From Austropuccinia psidii (Eukaryota > Basidiomycota > Pucciniomycetes > Pucciniales > Sphaerophragmiaceae), in the NCBI GenBank assembly GCA_023105745.1, contig JALGQZ010000011.1, positions 12,920,975 through 12,984,974 on the forward strand: a stretch of 64,000 nucleotides of DNA, read 5' to 3'. The position numbers were made by a program, and so were the translations under genes. Each line of letters begins with the position of its first letter. Within the stretch, counting starts at the first letter, position 1. The notes beneath the pieces were generated by a model. It was not told the DNA's origin. It saw only the letters and a program-made list of their open reading frames with translations, and ran no database searches. Below, piece after piece: positions 12,481-23,839 of the stretch.

Positions 12481-13000
12481 CTCTTTCACCTATAGAAAAA
12501 ACAAAAAAAAATTATAATCTTAATTTTTAAATGATAACTTTTCTTTTTCTTTGCAATATTTTGAATCATTTACAAAAAGTGGAATTATGTATACAAATTA
12601 ATCTTTGTATTTTATTTTGATTTTGATTTTAATTTTAATTGTATTCTAATGTTAATTTTAATTTTAATTTGTTATCTCTTATTTTTATTTTTATGTTTTA
12701 TTTTTGTTTACATTTTTTAATTTTAACTTAATTTTTATTTTTATTTTTATTTTCATACCTCGTTTATAATCAGGTTTTCAATTTTTTTCGGGTGAGTTTT
12801 TAATTTTTTTTTTGAATGGCAATTTGATTATCTTTCTTAAAAAAAAAAAAATTCAAATAAAATTCAAATTTTTCTCAAAATTTTAGATCCAGGTTGGATT
12901 TTTCTTGTGATATTTGATCCAATTTTCTTCCACAGCTAATTTGTTCCTCTCTATTTATTAGTTGAAATTGTCTTTCAATTTTTTTTTATTCAAATCCATT
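12481..13000. repeat. Low-complexity T-rich DNA
   Basis: Runs of TTTTAATTTTAATTG and TTTTTATTTTTATTTT dominate, especially at 12597-12775. No gene is visible. Confidence 0.7.
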
Positions 13001-14172
13001 TTAATTGATATCCATTCAAGTCATCAGATGAAAACATAACATGGATGAAGATAATTAATAAGCCTCCGATTTGGTAACCAACCCATGAGGGGATACTTTC
13101 AACTATGTTACATCAGAAAATGAGATTTAACAAAATAGCAGTGGCAGATACCTAAAAGGAAAGAAACATTGAATCAATGAGGAGGTGACAATTCAAAATG
13201 AAGAATGGCAAAAGAATTTTTTTATTAAAGAAAAAAAGATGAAAGAGAAGAAAGTGAAAGTTAAAATGAAGCAAGTGGAATATATGGGAAAATTTCTAAA
13301 AACAAAAATAAAAAGGTTAGCAATAGAAAATGACAATTTATATGGACTGAAGAGACAAGTATGGACATTTTAGATCTTTTAGCTATGTGAGGGGTGAATA
13401 TTAAATGGAAGATTAGTGATCAATAAGATTTTTGACTTTGAATTGTTTTTTCAAATCATATAAAAGAAGCAGGAAAGAATTGTGGTGAATAAAAGGCATA
13501 CCAATTGATACATCACAAATAAAATACAAAGCTTTCAAAAGTTCCTTCAAAATGAGTAATAGACACAAACTTTAAGGATTTCAAACTTATTTGTAAGAAT
13601 ATTCAGGTCATTATGTAAACTTGTGATGCTACTGGTGGGGGTGGATTGAATGATCAACTTCAGAAATATTAAATTTCATAAGATTCAAGTTGAAATAAAC
13701 TATAAAGATTTGATGAATTTGATCTTAATTGTTTCAAAATATGGTTTTTCTCATGAAAAAAGTATAGAATGGTAATGCTTCAATGCTTGTAGCTGGTGGG
13801 AAAGAAGAAAGAAAGTAAAGATGGAGAAAATAATTCATCATTAGATAAAGAAAATGATGATTATCAAGAGACTCATACTTTAAACAACAAAACAACCTAA
13901 GCAGATGGTATTGAAAGAAATATGGAACCAAATGAATTTAGTCACAGACTTACCTCTCCATTATGAATTATCATTAAGGTTTGATTTCACAAGTGGTGTA
14001 TGCAATAATACTCCTTGAGACACTCACTCTGTGTAACAAAGAAAGGGAAAACCATGCAAAACAAGAGGGTTGTCTCCCAAACAAAATCAGAAATTAGAAT
14101 ATCACATGAAAAAATTTAATACACTATATTTTTTTGCAGATTAAGGGAATAAGAAAGCAGGGGAACATGCAG
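13001..14172 (-). other. Flank of element E; probably the end of the element-D LTR
   Basis: E inserted into D's LTR, so the DNA left of E should continue that LTR beyond the point where it stops at 35030. The LTR end cannot be placed by eye. The TG at 14034 (TGTAACAAAGAAAGGG) is one candidate for the TG/CA terminus, by analogy with TGTAAG at the reverse-strand ends of B and N. No coding feature is supported here. Confidence 0.4.
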
Positions 14173-15265
14173 TGTGGTATTCCATACCATTTTTTTTTCA
14201 CCAGGCTCAAGCTCATAGTACCCCAAAACAGCAGTCAATCCAGCCTACAGGCAGACTTACACCCAAAGTTTACACCAAAAGGGCAATTTTACAGCAAGAA
14301 GCTGGGTTTAACTCATAAAACCATGGCACAGGCACCAAAAGGCAGTGTATGTGTTTAAATAAATTATTCAATTTGATTATGCATATGTAAAAAAATCAAG
14401 TTACATATAGTACACTAGTTACAACAAATAAGGTACCACCCTTTAAATTACACACCCCACCCAGCTTTACACCCCCTTACAGCCATAGGACTCATGCAGC
14501 AAGAAAATGACACATGCATTATTTATACAGCCAACTTGCATTCAAAATCACATGATGCAAAGCCCAGCCCCATGGAGTTCCTGCATCTCATTGACAACAC
14601 AGCCACAGGAGTACCTTATCTTATATCCAAAGTAACCCCACTTTAAACCTTGAAACAGAATCAGATTTATTTACACCACTCATCACCTCATGCAAACCAA
14701 AGCTAGTTACAACACGCTGCATGCAGTACACAATTTTAATTAAATCTCAACCACATGACTATGCACAGCATGTGTCAAACTCAAAAGTCACATCATCTCA
14801 TACATAACAGTAGTTTCACCAGTGCAAGAAATTATCACCTGACTTCATTTTAAAGTTCAAAAAGAAGAAAAACAACATGACACCTACATACATTACACAG
14901 CCACTTCTACCAAACCTAAAATAGGACATATGCAAAGGAATTACAAGGTCATCATGTGATACTGCATCCACCAACAGAATATCATGTGACAGGAAAGAGG
15001 CTGTGCACAACAAAAATCCCCAGCCAAAATTGAATCCCCTCATGTGTGCAAGGAAAATTCAAGAATATCACATCATAATTATTTCACCAAAAGACAATCA
15101 TGTGATAAATGGAGGCTGTGCAGAGAGAAAATTATCACCAAACCTTAAATCACCTGACCCATGCAAGAAAGGTCCTCACCAAAAATGGAGTCACATGATG
15201 AAATCAAGAGGAATTAAAGTGGAAAAAGACAGCTCTCATGGAGGGCCCCCTGGGATCCCAAAAGG

Positions 15266-15273
15266 TATAAATA
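15266..15273 (+). promoter_or_regulatory. TATA box of the element-E 5' LTR
   Basis: TATAAATA followed by GAGGGGCTCTCTCCCCCC. It is preserved at 34127-34134 in the 3' LTR. It predicts a transcript start near 15295-15305, which would place the structured repeats in the 5' leader of the element RNA. Confidence 0.65.
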
Positions 15274-15409
15274 GAGGGGCTCTCTCCCCCCAATTCCAAA
15301 TTCCCCCCATGAAAATTATATCCCATGCAAATTGTTTCCACTGCACAGTAGGAGCATAGGAATAATTCATCCCTCACCTGGGAGGTAGTCCAGCATATTA
15401 TAGTAAATT

Positions 15410-15483
15410 TACTTGCCCAGTAGCTAAGCTCAGTGGAAGTATAGTGTTGAAGATTACCCAGTAGCTAAGCTCAGTGGAATCTT
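15410..15483 (+). repeat. Tandem pair of hairpins with covarying outer stems (R/U5 region of element E)
   Basis: Two copies of the core CAGTAGCTAAGCTCAGTGG sit 40 bp apart. The first is enclosed by TACTT ... AAGTA (15410-15441) and the second by AAGATT ... AATCTT (15450-15483). The flanks differ but remain complementary, and CCA/TGG continues each stem. The inner AGCTAAGCT is nearly palindromic and could support loop-loop contacts. The pair is repeated in the 3' LTR. Confidence 0.65.
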
Positions 15484-16174
15484 ATTATTATTAAAATAAA
15501 AAAAAAAGAAATTATCCAGTACCCAAAATTAGTGTTACTACTCTATTAAAATATTTTAACTAGCAAAATTAACACCATTTAACAAGCCTTAAAACTAACT
15601 TACCCATTTAAAATCAAATATTAAAAAATCTTACCTCTTAAATTTAACAAATACAATTCTATCTTATTATTAAACACTCTTAAAAAAATAACAAACCTTT
15701 AAAAATTATTTTACTCTATTATAACTTTAACTTAACAGAAATTACCTTTATCAACACTCATCAAGTCTTCCAGAAAACCTTAAATAACCCATCTTACCAA
15801 GGATTTATCACCAAGAAGAAACCACTCACCTCAATTTAACCAAAAAAAAAAATATTAAAATTAAACAGACAAGTATTTCATTAAAATCTCAAATTTAACC
15901 AAAATAACTGACATTATTTTTTATATTATTTATTGAATAGGTCTGATCTGAGACTGCTGAATTTTTTTCTTCTGCAGTTGTAAAGCCACTTACTAATTTT
16001 ATTTTGGTTTGTGAGCTCCAAGGAAGATTTTGTTCAGTATTTTAGGAGGGGCAGGCAATACACCCTTTCCACCCTTGGTTACAGGAGTTATTAGCAATTC
16101 AAAACTAGTTACCTGTGATTTCCCCCTCCAGGTACTGCCTCATTTTAATCCCACACAAGAGGAGTTCCCACATC

Positions 16175-16192
16175 TGGTGTCCCAACAGTGGC
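16175..16192 (+). other. Primer binding site of element E
   Basis: TGGTGTCCCAACAGTGGC starts four bases after the 5' LTR. Its complement ends in CCA like a tRNA 3' end, the usual minus-strand primer. I cannot name the tRNA. Confidence 0.75.
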
Positions 16193-16543
16193 AGACAACC
16201 TCAACTTCAATAAAAAAATTAATTAAATTACAATAACTTATAAAAGTCTTAACTACTCCAATAATAATATTTTTTATAACAAAAACTGGAGTCAAATAAT
16301 CAAAATCAGCCAAAACCATCATCTCAAGAATCTGAATCATCAACTCACTCTGACCATTACTATTATCCACCAAAGCTAGAAACAGAACTAGGGGAGGAAC
16401 CAAATAAATATTCAAATTTCCCAATTGCAACACCAAGAACCAATAAAAGGGACTTGAAGGTTGTGGAGAAATTCTTCCTTGATCTCTTTGAAAGAAAAAA
16501 ACTCAATAAATCAATCTCAAAAGAAGAAATAAATAAATCAAAA

Positions 16544-18127
16544 ATGGATAAACCTTCATCATCAAAATTGCCTGGTAGTATTGAAGAAATCCAGGAAGAA
16601 AACTTCAATGAAGAAACTGTTGAAGGGCAGGAAGAAATGTCTTCAACAGAGAGACTTCAGCAGAAGATGCTAGAAATGCAAGCAGAATTACTAGCACTAA
16701 TCGAAAAAGAACGCAAAAATAAGTCATCAAGTTATACTCCACAAAATAGCCCACTTGAAGAACAGACCACCCTTCCAAGATCATTCAGGCCACATGGATC
16801 ACCTTCACCTTATCCAAGACCCATGGCCACATCAACACCTTATACAGAACAAAGACCAAGTACCTTACCAAGAAGAGTCAACATTTCTTCCCAAATGCCA
16901 ACTCAATTACATCAAGAAATTCCAAGAAACACTACTCCAATAGTGAAAATCAGAGCCAAGGACTATAACTTGTGGTTTGATGGAAAGGATGTTGAAAGAT
17001 TCATCAAGAAAGTTGAAAATATTGCAGAAATTGAAGGAGCAAGTGGAAGGGACATTGCAAGACAAATAGCATTTTGGACAAAAGATGAAGAAATCAGTTA
17101 TCATATTGAAGAAATTCCAGGATATGAAACAGCTGATTGGGATCAATTGAAAGTGGATATGAAAAAAAGATGGGGAACAGTCTCACCTGAAAGAAGATAC
17201 AGATTATCCTCAATCACTGAATTATTCACAAAAACTCAACAAGAAGGTGGAATAAGAAACATGACTCAATACAGAAAATTCATTGGGGAATATGAAGCAA
17301 TCATCACTTACCTCAAAAGATACCAATATATCCAAGGTGATATCAATCATAACCAGGAAATATTGGCCAGCCTTTCCACTAGTGTTCAAGAAGCAATTTA
17401 CAAAGAAATGATTAAAGACAGAGCTATGGTTCAAGCCTTGGATGGACATTACATCATTCCAAGATTGGATATTTTGAAATTATACATTGAACAAGACTTG
17501 GAGGCCAAGGTACTTATTCAACAAAAAGAATTTTCTAAACCAAAACCTCCAGAAAAGAAAACAAGATTTGAGGATGAAAGCTGGGATGAAGTTTTAAAAC
17601 AAGTAAAAGAACTCACCCAAAAGATCAAAAATCCTCCACAACCAGAGCCTCAACCAAGAAATGAGGGAAAAGGATCAGTTAAAGAAGTTTTAAATCAACT
17701 CAAAACCTTATCAGAAGCAGTTAATCCACCAAGAAGGAACTGGAACAATAATCAAGAGCAACAATTTCCCCAAAATAATCAACCATACAGGCCAAGGAAT
17801 CCCTTACCACCATTTTCATCCAGTTATCAACCATAAATACCAGCTCAAATGGCCCCAAGACCACCAATTAAATGTGCTTACTGCAAGGAAGAAGGACATT
17901 CAGCAACTAGATGCACTCACCTTGCTGAAGATTTGGACAGAAGAATTGTCAGAACCCAAGGAGCATCTTACCTCTTCCCCAGTTATCAGAGAGTACCTAT
18001 GGAAGGAAATGAAATTGCCAAAGACATAGTCAGGGCCTTTGCAAAAGAACAAGCAGAACTCAACAAGAAATTCATGGAAAAACCTACTGTAAACCCAAAA
18101 CCAGAAGCAGAGATTAAGCCCACTTAA
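16544..18127 (+). CDS. Element E gag: capsid and zinc-knuckle nucleocapsid
   Basis: The frame is open from 16280, but the first in-frame ATG is at 16544, so the true start could be upstream through splicing or a non-AUG codon. A basic, Pro/Ser-rich N-terminal part is followed by a retrotransposon capsid domain (KDYNLWFDGKDVERFIKKVE; W-ELFTKT-YRKFIGEYEAI) that assembles the particle. The nucleocapsid follows with a CCHC zinc knuckle, CAYCKEEGHSATRC. A TAA at 17834-17836 separates capsid from zinc knuckle with no frame change, and a second TAA lies at 18125-18127. The downstream protease is in the same frame, so the original product was probably one Gag-protease polyprotein. Confidence 0.88.
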
Positions 18128-19153
18128 AAGAAATCAGATGATAAAACAACCTCAATTGCTCATGTTGAAGATTGGTCAAATTGGAAACCACCTACCATTT
18201 CCTCAGCCAATGACCCTTTTGAATCACACATTGGATTAAGACAGACAAAACAAAGGATGGAAAGACAAGCCCAAAATCAAGAGCCAAAGAAGAAAGCAGA
18301 AATTCCAGGAACCTACATTGAAGAAGAAAAAGAAGAGGAAAGAGTCATAATTCCTACCAAATTCCAGAATTCAAATATTCCAAAACCAGACCAACCTGAG
18401 GAGGAAATTGAAAATATTTCCAATAAGAATGAAGATGAAGAAATTCCTAAAGAAGAAAAGAAGTTCAGAAAACCTCAAAAGAAACAAGTTGAAACCAAAT
18501 TGGAAATTGACAAAATCATTAAGAAAATTATGCAACAAAAGATTAACCTCACCATTGAAGAAATTTTGAGGATGTCACCAAATTTTGTCCATAAATTACA
18601 GGAATTATCAGAAAAAGACAAGGAAAAAATTAAGTCACTCAACTCAATGGATCTTCAAGAAAGATTATTATCATTTGGATTCAAAGAAATACCCAAGCCC
18701 AAGATTCATTATACTTGTCCTTTGGGATTTATGGAAATCTTCATTGGAAAGGAAGAATATCCTATCAGAGCATTAGTGGACACTGGTGCAGAACTCAACA
18801 TTATACCAGAAGAAATAGCAAGCAAAGCCTCACTCACAACAATAAATTATAACATGAACCTTAGGGGAATTGGAGGCCATACCACTTCATTGGTTGCACT
18901 TTCAGAATTTACTCCAATCATTTTGGCTTCAGGTGAAGAAACTCTAATTCACTTCTTCATTGCAAAAGGATCTGTCCATACAGTACTTGGAAGACCTTTC
19001 TTGGCAGACAACAATATCAGACTAGAATTCTCCCATAAACAAGGAGAGATACTCAGTTATCAAGAACCTGATGGAAGAAGATTATGCATGCCAATATGCA
19101 AACCTCAAGCACTTGGATGGCAAACTGGACCACCTAGAGGAATGGATTTATGA
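18128..19153 (+). CDS. Element E aspartic protease (retropepsin-like)
   Basis: It is in the same frame as gag, immediately after the TAA at 18125-18127; the first ATG after the stop is at 18257. A charged Lys/Glu-rich linker leads to the protease, whose active-site motif is ALVDTGAELNIIP, followed by GIGGHTTSLVALSEF and VLGRPFLADNNI. Retrotransposon proteases of this type cut the polyprotein during particle maturation. The ORF ends in TGA at 19151-19153, three bases before the ATG of the next ORF, which is again in the same frame. Confidence 0.88.
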   Translation, partial: KKSDDKTTSIAHVEDWSNWKPPTISSANDPFESHIGLRQTKQRMERQAQNQEPKKKAEIPGTYIEEEKEEERVIIPTKFQNSNIPKPDQPEEEIENISNKNEDEEIPKEEKKFRKPQKKQVETKLEIDKIIKKIMQQKINLTIEEILRMSPNFVHKLQELSEKDKEKIKSLNSMDLQERLLSFGFKEIPKPKIHYTCPLGFMEIFIGKEEYPIRALVDTGAELNIIPEEIASKASLTTINYNMNLRGIGGHTTSLVALSEFTPIILASGEETLIHFFIAKGSVHTVLGRPFLADNNIRLEFSHKQGEILSYQEPDGRRLCMPICKPQALGWQTGPPRGMDL

Positions 19154-19156
19154 AAT

Positions 19157-20164
19157 ATGGCAACATTGGTCAGAAATAACCCAGGAAAGGAGTTTCAAAA
19201 TGCAAAAAGAGACAATACCATAATCAATTTGACCCAGAAGACCCAAGAGTTATCCATATCGCCAAAAAGTGATGAATTTGGTCAAGATTTACAAAATAAC
19301 AAATGGCCAAGCAATCTCAAAAGACAACTTGAAGACTCAACCTCTGAAGATGAATTACCCAACATAAGTTACAAGCCAATTAACAGTAATAAAGAAACAT
19401 TCCAAATTTTGGTGGATGGAAATGAGAAAATACATGGAAACCCTTTCAAACCTAAACCCAGAAAGAAGAAAGTCAGATTTAGTGAGCATCATGAGCTCTC
19501 AGATGAAGAAATTATAAATGACATTGAAAAAGACCTCATAATTATGGAAGAAAGAGACAAAAACACATACCATATCAACTTCTTGGACAGACCATTGAAC
19601 AACCAAGAAGAACCTTATGAATGGCAACTGGAAAACCCTGAATTCATCCAACAACCTCCCAATGAAGATGAAGAAACAGAATCCATCTTAGAAAATGAAT
19701 ACAATTACATTTACCTGCCATACATCACCTTTGAAGACCTTTATGGGGATGAAGCTCAAGAAATTTTATGGAAAGATAAATACTTATGCCACCTTCCAGG
19801 ATCAAACTTGAACAATATCCAATTCTTAGATTTATTAACTGAAGAGGGAATTAAAGGTAACCTTGAAAACAAATTTTGGGATGAAGTATTTGAAATGGCC
19901 ACACTACCAAGAAGAGGACTTTACTTCAATCAAATTTCGGCCCAGTGGTACCTTGGATTGAATGGATCAACATAACAAACTGGAAAATTGAAATGGGTTG
20001 GAGATGGATATATATTCATTGATGAAGACTTATGGTGGTCAGAATTTCCAGCAGAACCAGAAATTGAGGAAAGAAATAACTTTGTGAAAGCCCTCAAAGA
20101 CCTGATTTTGGCCAGGTTACTCAACAGACACTCACCTTTCCCACTTGGGGGAGCTCAACTTTGA
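19157..20164 (+). CDS. Element E accessory ORF X1, unknown function
   Basis: I do not recognise this protein. The ATG at 19157 lies three bases after the protease stop. The frame runs to TAA at 19973-19975 (272 codons) and stays open beyond it to TGA at 20162-20164. The N-terminal half is charged, with a basic KPKPRKKKVRF patch. The C-terminal half holds a block (YLPYITFED, then LPGSNLNNIQFLDLLTEEG, then GNLENKFWDEVF) that is clearly homologous to ORF X2 downstream. Homology appears to continue past the TAA (GYIFIDEDLWW in X1, GYIIHNYTWDYHW in X2), so that stop is probably a mutation. No membrane segment or catalytic motif is evident. Confidence 0.75.
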
Positions 20165-20270
20165 ATAAAACCAACAAAATCAAGATTCTTTCTTTAAAAT
20201 GTATCAGTATCACCCATAAAATGTATCATTAGTCTCTTTTTTTATTTATTTCATTTTTTTTCTCTCAAAG

Positions 20271-20608
20271 GGCAGTGACTTCCTGCCTTATCAAAGAAGA
20301 CATTCATCAAAAAATCATTCCTTAAAAAAAAATAAAAAAAATAATAATAATAAAAAAAAAAAAAAACTTACATTAAAAATATCAATCACCTCCAACATGG
20401 CCAATTAACCAATTTTTGGATTCTATGGGGAAGGATTAATAAAAGAAGACCAAAATCACCATTTTCCTTCACCAAAACTCAATCATCACTAGGCAGTGAC
20501 CTCCTGCCTTATCAAAGAGGAAAATCAATTCTTATCAATCAAAATCACCAATTTAACTCACCCAAATCATAAATCACTAGGCAGTGACCTCCTGCCTTAT
20601 CAAAGAGG
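20271..20608 (+). repeat. Three copies of an H-type RNA pseudoknot (type II) between ORFs X1 and X2
   Basis: Copies are at 20271-20299, 20492-20520 and 20580-20608. In each, stem 1 is GGCAG/CTGCC. The loop is TGA plus CCTC or CTTC. The stem is followed by TTATCAAA and then GAGG or GAAG, which pairs with the end of the loop. Copy 1 has CTTC with GAAG, while copies 2 and 3 have CCTC with GAGG, a compensatory change supporting stem 2. A is over-represented in the long loop, as expected for a loop crossing the minor groove of stem 1. The surrounding DNA is unstructured and AT-rich. Confidence 0.72.
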
Positions 20609-20745
20609 AAAATACAAAATTTTTACCCAAAATTACCATCCAAATCCCATTAAACTTACCCTCAAGCTATTTTGAGAAATAAATCTGATCAAATTCTCAA
20701 ATATTATTACCTTTTGATACTTTCAAACCCACCAAATCCTACAAA

Positions 20746-21432
20746 ATGCAATCATGGCCATCAACTGAAGAAAATACCTGGTCAATGAACACAGATATCA
20801 ACTGGATAGAAGAAAAAGAAGCTTGGGACAATTACATCAATCCACAAGAAATAGATGAAAATCCTGACTGGCTCTTGAAAATAAAACCAGAACCCTGTCC
20901 TGATATTTCTACCATCTTTCTTCCATATATTGAGTTTGAGGACATCTTTGAACAAGAAAACTCACCATCAGAAATTGTCATATCTCATCCATGGGAAGAA
21001 TTACCTGGATTCAACCTTACAAAATATGAATTCTTGGACTTACTGACCTGGGATGGAGTTGAAGGCAACCTTGGAAACAATTACTGGAATGAAATATTTT
21101 ACATGGATGAACACCTCAGGAAATCACTATTTTGGAGGACCTGGGAATGCCAAGATTGGTTCAACCTCCAGGATTTCAAAATTGAAAAGGGGAAAATAAG
21201 AAAGATCTCAAGGGGGTATATTATTCATAATTACACTTGGGATTACCACTGGGAAGAAACACTTATACCAGCAATCCTCACACTCAAAGGTGGTGTAGCT
21301 AAAACCAATACAGAAGAATGGGAATCCTTCTGTCAAGGATACCTTTTCAAAGCTCTTAAAAGAGAACATTGGAGGGGAGGAAGATTTATGAAGAATGAAT
21401 TAGTAAAGAAAATACTTTGTCAAAGGAGTTAA
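20746..21432 (+). CDS. Element E accessory ORF X2, unknown function (paralogue of X1)
   Basis: This is an intact 228-codon ORF starting at ATG 20746. It is acidic and rich in Trp. Residues about 62-130 (FLPYIEFEDIF, LPGFNLTKYEFLDLLTWDG, GNLGNNYWNEIFYMDE) match the C-terminal half of X1 in order and spacing, so the two arose by duplication. The C-terminus becomes basic (REHWRGGRFMKNELVKK). I know of no named domain that fits. It is separated from X1 by about 580 bp holding the type II pseudoknots, so it must be translated separately from gag-protease or after processing or splicing. Confidence 0.75.
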   Translation: MQSWPSTEENTWSMNTDINWIEEKEAWDNYINPQEIDENPDWLLKIKPEPCPDISTIFLPYIEFEDIFEQENSPSEIVISHPWEELPGFNLTKYEFLDLLTWDGVEGNLGNNYWNEIFYMDEHLRKSLFWRTWECQDWFNLQDFKIEKGKIRKISRGYIIHNYTWDYHWEETLIPAILTLKGGVAKTNTEEWESFCQGYLFKALKREHWRGGRFMKNELVKKILCQRS

Positions 21433-22559
21433 TTCAAAGAGATCTTGACTTCTGAGTCCCTGATTCTTTGATTAATCATCCATCCTATTTTCATTGATGT
21501 TATCATTAGTTATTTCTTCAATTTTTTTTATTATTATTTTTCACTTTCTTTATCTTTCCTCTTTAAAATTTTAATTTTCTTTCATATTAAGAAAGTGAGG
21601 AGCAAAATTAACTATTAAAAATTTAAATATAAAAAAAAGAGAGAGGCCTCAATTCAAATAAGCTTTCAAGGAATAAATATAATATAAGCTTACTTGACAA
21701 TGAAGATATCTTTGTTATAAATATACTTATTACTACTTTGTTCTCAAAAATCAAAATCAAAGTTACAATAAAAGAAAATAAAACAGTCCAATAGTTATAA
21801 TTAACTCTGAAATAAAAAAAAATCAGTTTCAACTCAGTTCATATCAGTAAATGATAACTAAAAAAAAAAAACCTACATGATACTCAAAAGCTATATATTT
21901 ATTTAGTTGCTTTCTTTCTTATTTCACTATTGATTTTATCCTACTTTTTTATTTTATTCATCAAAAAAAACAAATAAATGGATAAATAAATAGATAGATA
22001 AATAAATAAATAAATAAATTTAAAAAACAGATGGCATTAGTCTCCAATCAAATTGTACCTATTAAATAATAACTAAATAAAAAACTATTAACTTAAACTT
22101 GACTGATTTATTCATTTAATTTTTATTTTTTTTAAAAATAAATAAATAAATAAATAAAAGTGATAAAGCAAGTATTTTCAAAGCTTTAATCACTAATTTA
22201 TCCTCAACTATAAATATATCTATAGGAGAGCTGAACATATTATGGTTTATTATTACTTTAGCTATCTATTTCATCTGAATCTAATTAATTTGATTTTTTT
22301 TTTCTTTAAGCAATTTTAAGCATCTAGTTTAACTTATATTTTAACATAGACTCAACTCAGGACTACGTAAAAGATATTGTTGTAACCCAAAATTAATTTA
22401 GGTCATCTTACTGAATTTTATTCATTTTATCGATTAATTTAGTTTATTTTTTTCTATTTTATTTGATTTCCATATTTTTTTTATTTTTGTTCTTTTTTGT
22501 TTTATTCGCTTAAGTTTCTTTTTTTTATTATTGCGCTCTTTCAGCTTATGTTATATGGA
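21433..22559 (+). other. AT-rich spacer of element E with simple repeats
   Basis: There is no coding sequence here. (ATAA)n-type microsatellites lie at about 21968-22020 and 22133-22160, with long T-rich runs elsewhere. Confidence 0.65.
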
Positions 22560-22892
22560 AGAGTTAAATTACATCAAAGAGCCACAAGGAATTACAGTAG
22601 GGAAAAGCAGCAGATAGTAAAAAGGTCCAATAGCCCCTCCGACACAAGATTACAGGGAGAGCCTTTGAAACAACAACAATAAAATCAAAAATTACATTGA
22701 GAGCTAGTTGACATGTAACACCGACATCCTTCTGCAACCAGACAAACAATTACCAATAATAAAAAATAAAAAATAAATTACGATTTGTTTATTAATTTAT
22801 TTATTTTTCTTTTTTTTTTCTCTCCTTGTTTTTAGCAATGGACTGGTATGACAAGTGAGGAGAAGCCAGCCTAATCCTATTATTTAAAGACA

Positions 22893-22934
22893 AGAATCTG
22901 CCATGTCAGATTCCTGAGGTAGAACTACTACCTT
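22893..22934 (+). other. Two adjacent hairpins at the edge of the antisense ORF
   Basis: GAATCTG-CCATGT-CAGATTC has a 7-bp stem. Eleven bases or fewer further on, AGGTAG-AACTA-CTACCT has a 6-bp stem. Both lie about 50-80 bp beyond the stop codon of the reverse-strand ORF at 22975-23400, so they could belong to either transcript. Confidence 0.45.
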
Positions 22935-22974
22935 TGCATCGTAAAACAAAAACAAAAAATAAAAATAAATTAAC

Positions 22975-23400
22975 TTAGCGGGCCCTATACGAGGTGATGG
23001 CTCGTCCCTTAGAATTTTGGGGACGTAGATGGTAGGAAACTGGTATTGTCCTTCTGGGAAGGCGGCAATTCCTCTTCCTCTTTGTAATTATTGGAGGATC
23101 GTTGTTCAAAAAATAAGCCGCAGGATCCGGAACAAAAAGTCGTGGATCAAATTTCCCCTCAATGAACGCATAAAAAGCCAATGCGGCTTCGGGGATTGAC
23201 TCTGTATCAGAGGATACAGAAGGGGCTCAGGAAAGAGGAGCTAGTGCTGGGGGCGATTGTGGAGGGTTGGAAGGATTGGATAGCGTCTCCGAAAAGGATG
23301 GTAACACGCTCCCAAATAAAAGCGCTTCGATCTCACTGGCCGTGAAGGCTTTTATGAGATCAGAGTAACCTGACCCATATGAGCGATCAGGAGAGCTCAT
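22975..23400 (-). CDS. Antisense ORF inside element E, unknown function (one in-frame TGA)
   Basis: On the strand opposite to gag and pol, a frame runs from ATG at 23400 to TAA at 22975-22977 (141 codons) with a single TGA at 23227-23229 (codon 58). The N-terminal part is MSSPDRSYGSGYSDLIKAF followed by a Ser/Pro-rich stretch. The C-terminal part is EAALAFYAFIEGKFDPRLF, then a basic region (ITKRKRNCRLPRRTIPVSY) ending GRAITSYRAR. Base composition is clearly less AT-rich than the flanks and codon use is varied, unlike chance ORFs here. I do not recognise the family. Some plant giant Gypsy and Grande-type elements carry antisense genes, which is the closest parallel I know. Confidence 0.5.
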
Positions 23401-23839
23401 TTATTTAAATACTACCAAGGAAAGAATTATAAGTAAAAAAAGGGATATAACACAAAACACCGTTGTCAGCATCAAATAAAATAATAAATATAATTCAAGC
23501 TTACGATTATAGCAAGCCTCAATAATAAATGACAAAATAAGAAGGGGAAGCAGGAAGTCTTTGGAGAATAGTAATTCAAGATGTGAATGGTCCTTAAGCT
23601 ATTTATACTCACAAAAGAAAAGGGAAAGAAACCAAGAGTGCAGAGTCGGTCCAAACAAGTCAAGACCAAAAGCATCAATCACAAATAAAATAATAAAGAA
23701 AATATGGCAGGACGCCAAGTATCTACAATAACCCCAACTGAACGGGGCCAGGAATCCGATGAGAGTCTCAAAACTCTCTTGGCAAGGGTGTAAATTTTGA
23801 CAGCAGCCAGATACAATTTCTTTGCCACGCTGGTAGCCT

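Larger units (their letters stand above)
14173..16170 (+). repeat. 5' LTR of element E
   Basis: It starts TGTGGTATTCCATACC and ends GAGGAGTTCCCA. The LTR start itself is a short palindrome (GGTATTCCATACC). It carries a TATA box at 15266-15273 and two structured repeats at 15410-15483. ORFs inside it, such as 15003-15359, recur in the 3' LTR and are not genes. Confidence 0.93.

Noticed and set aside
15003..15359. A 118-codon forward ORF, repeated at 33864-34220.
   Set aside because: Both copies lie inside the LTRs of element E, spanning the TATA box; duplication is explained by the LTRs.
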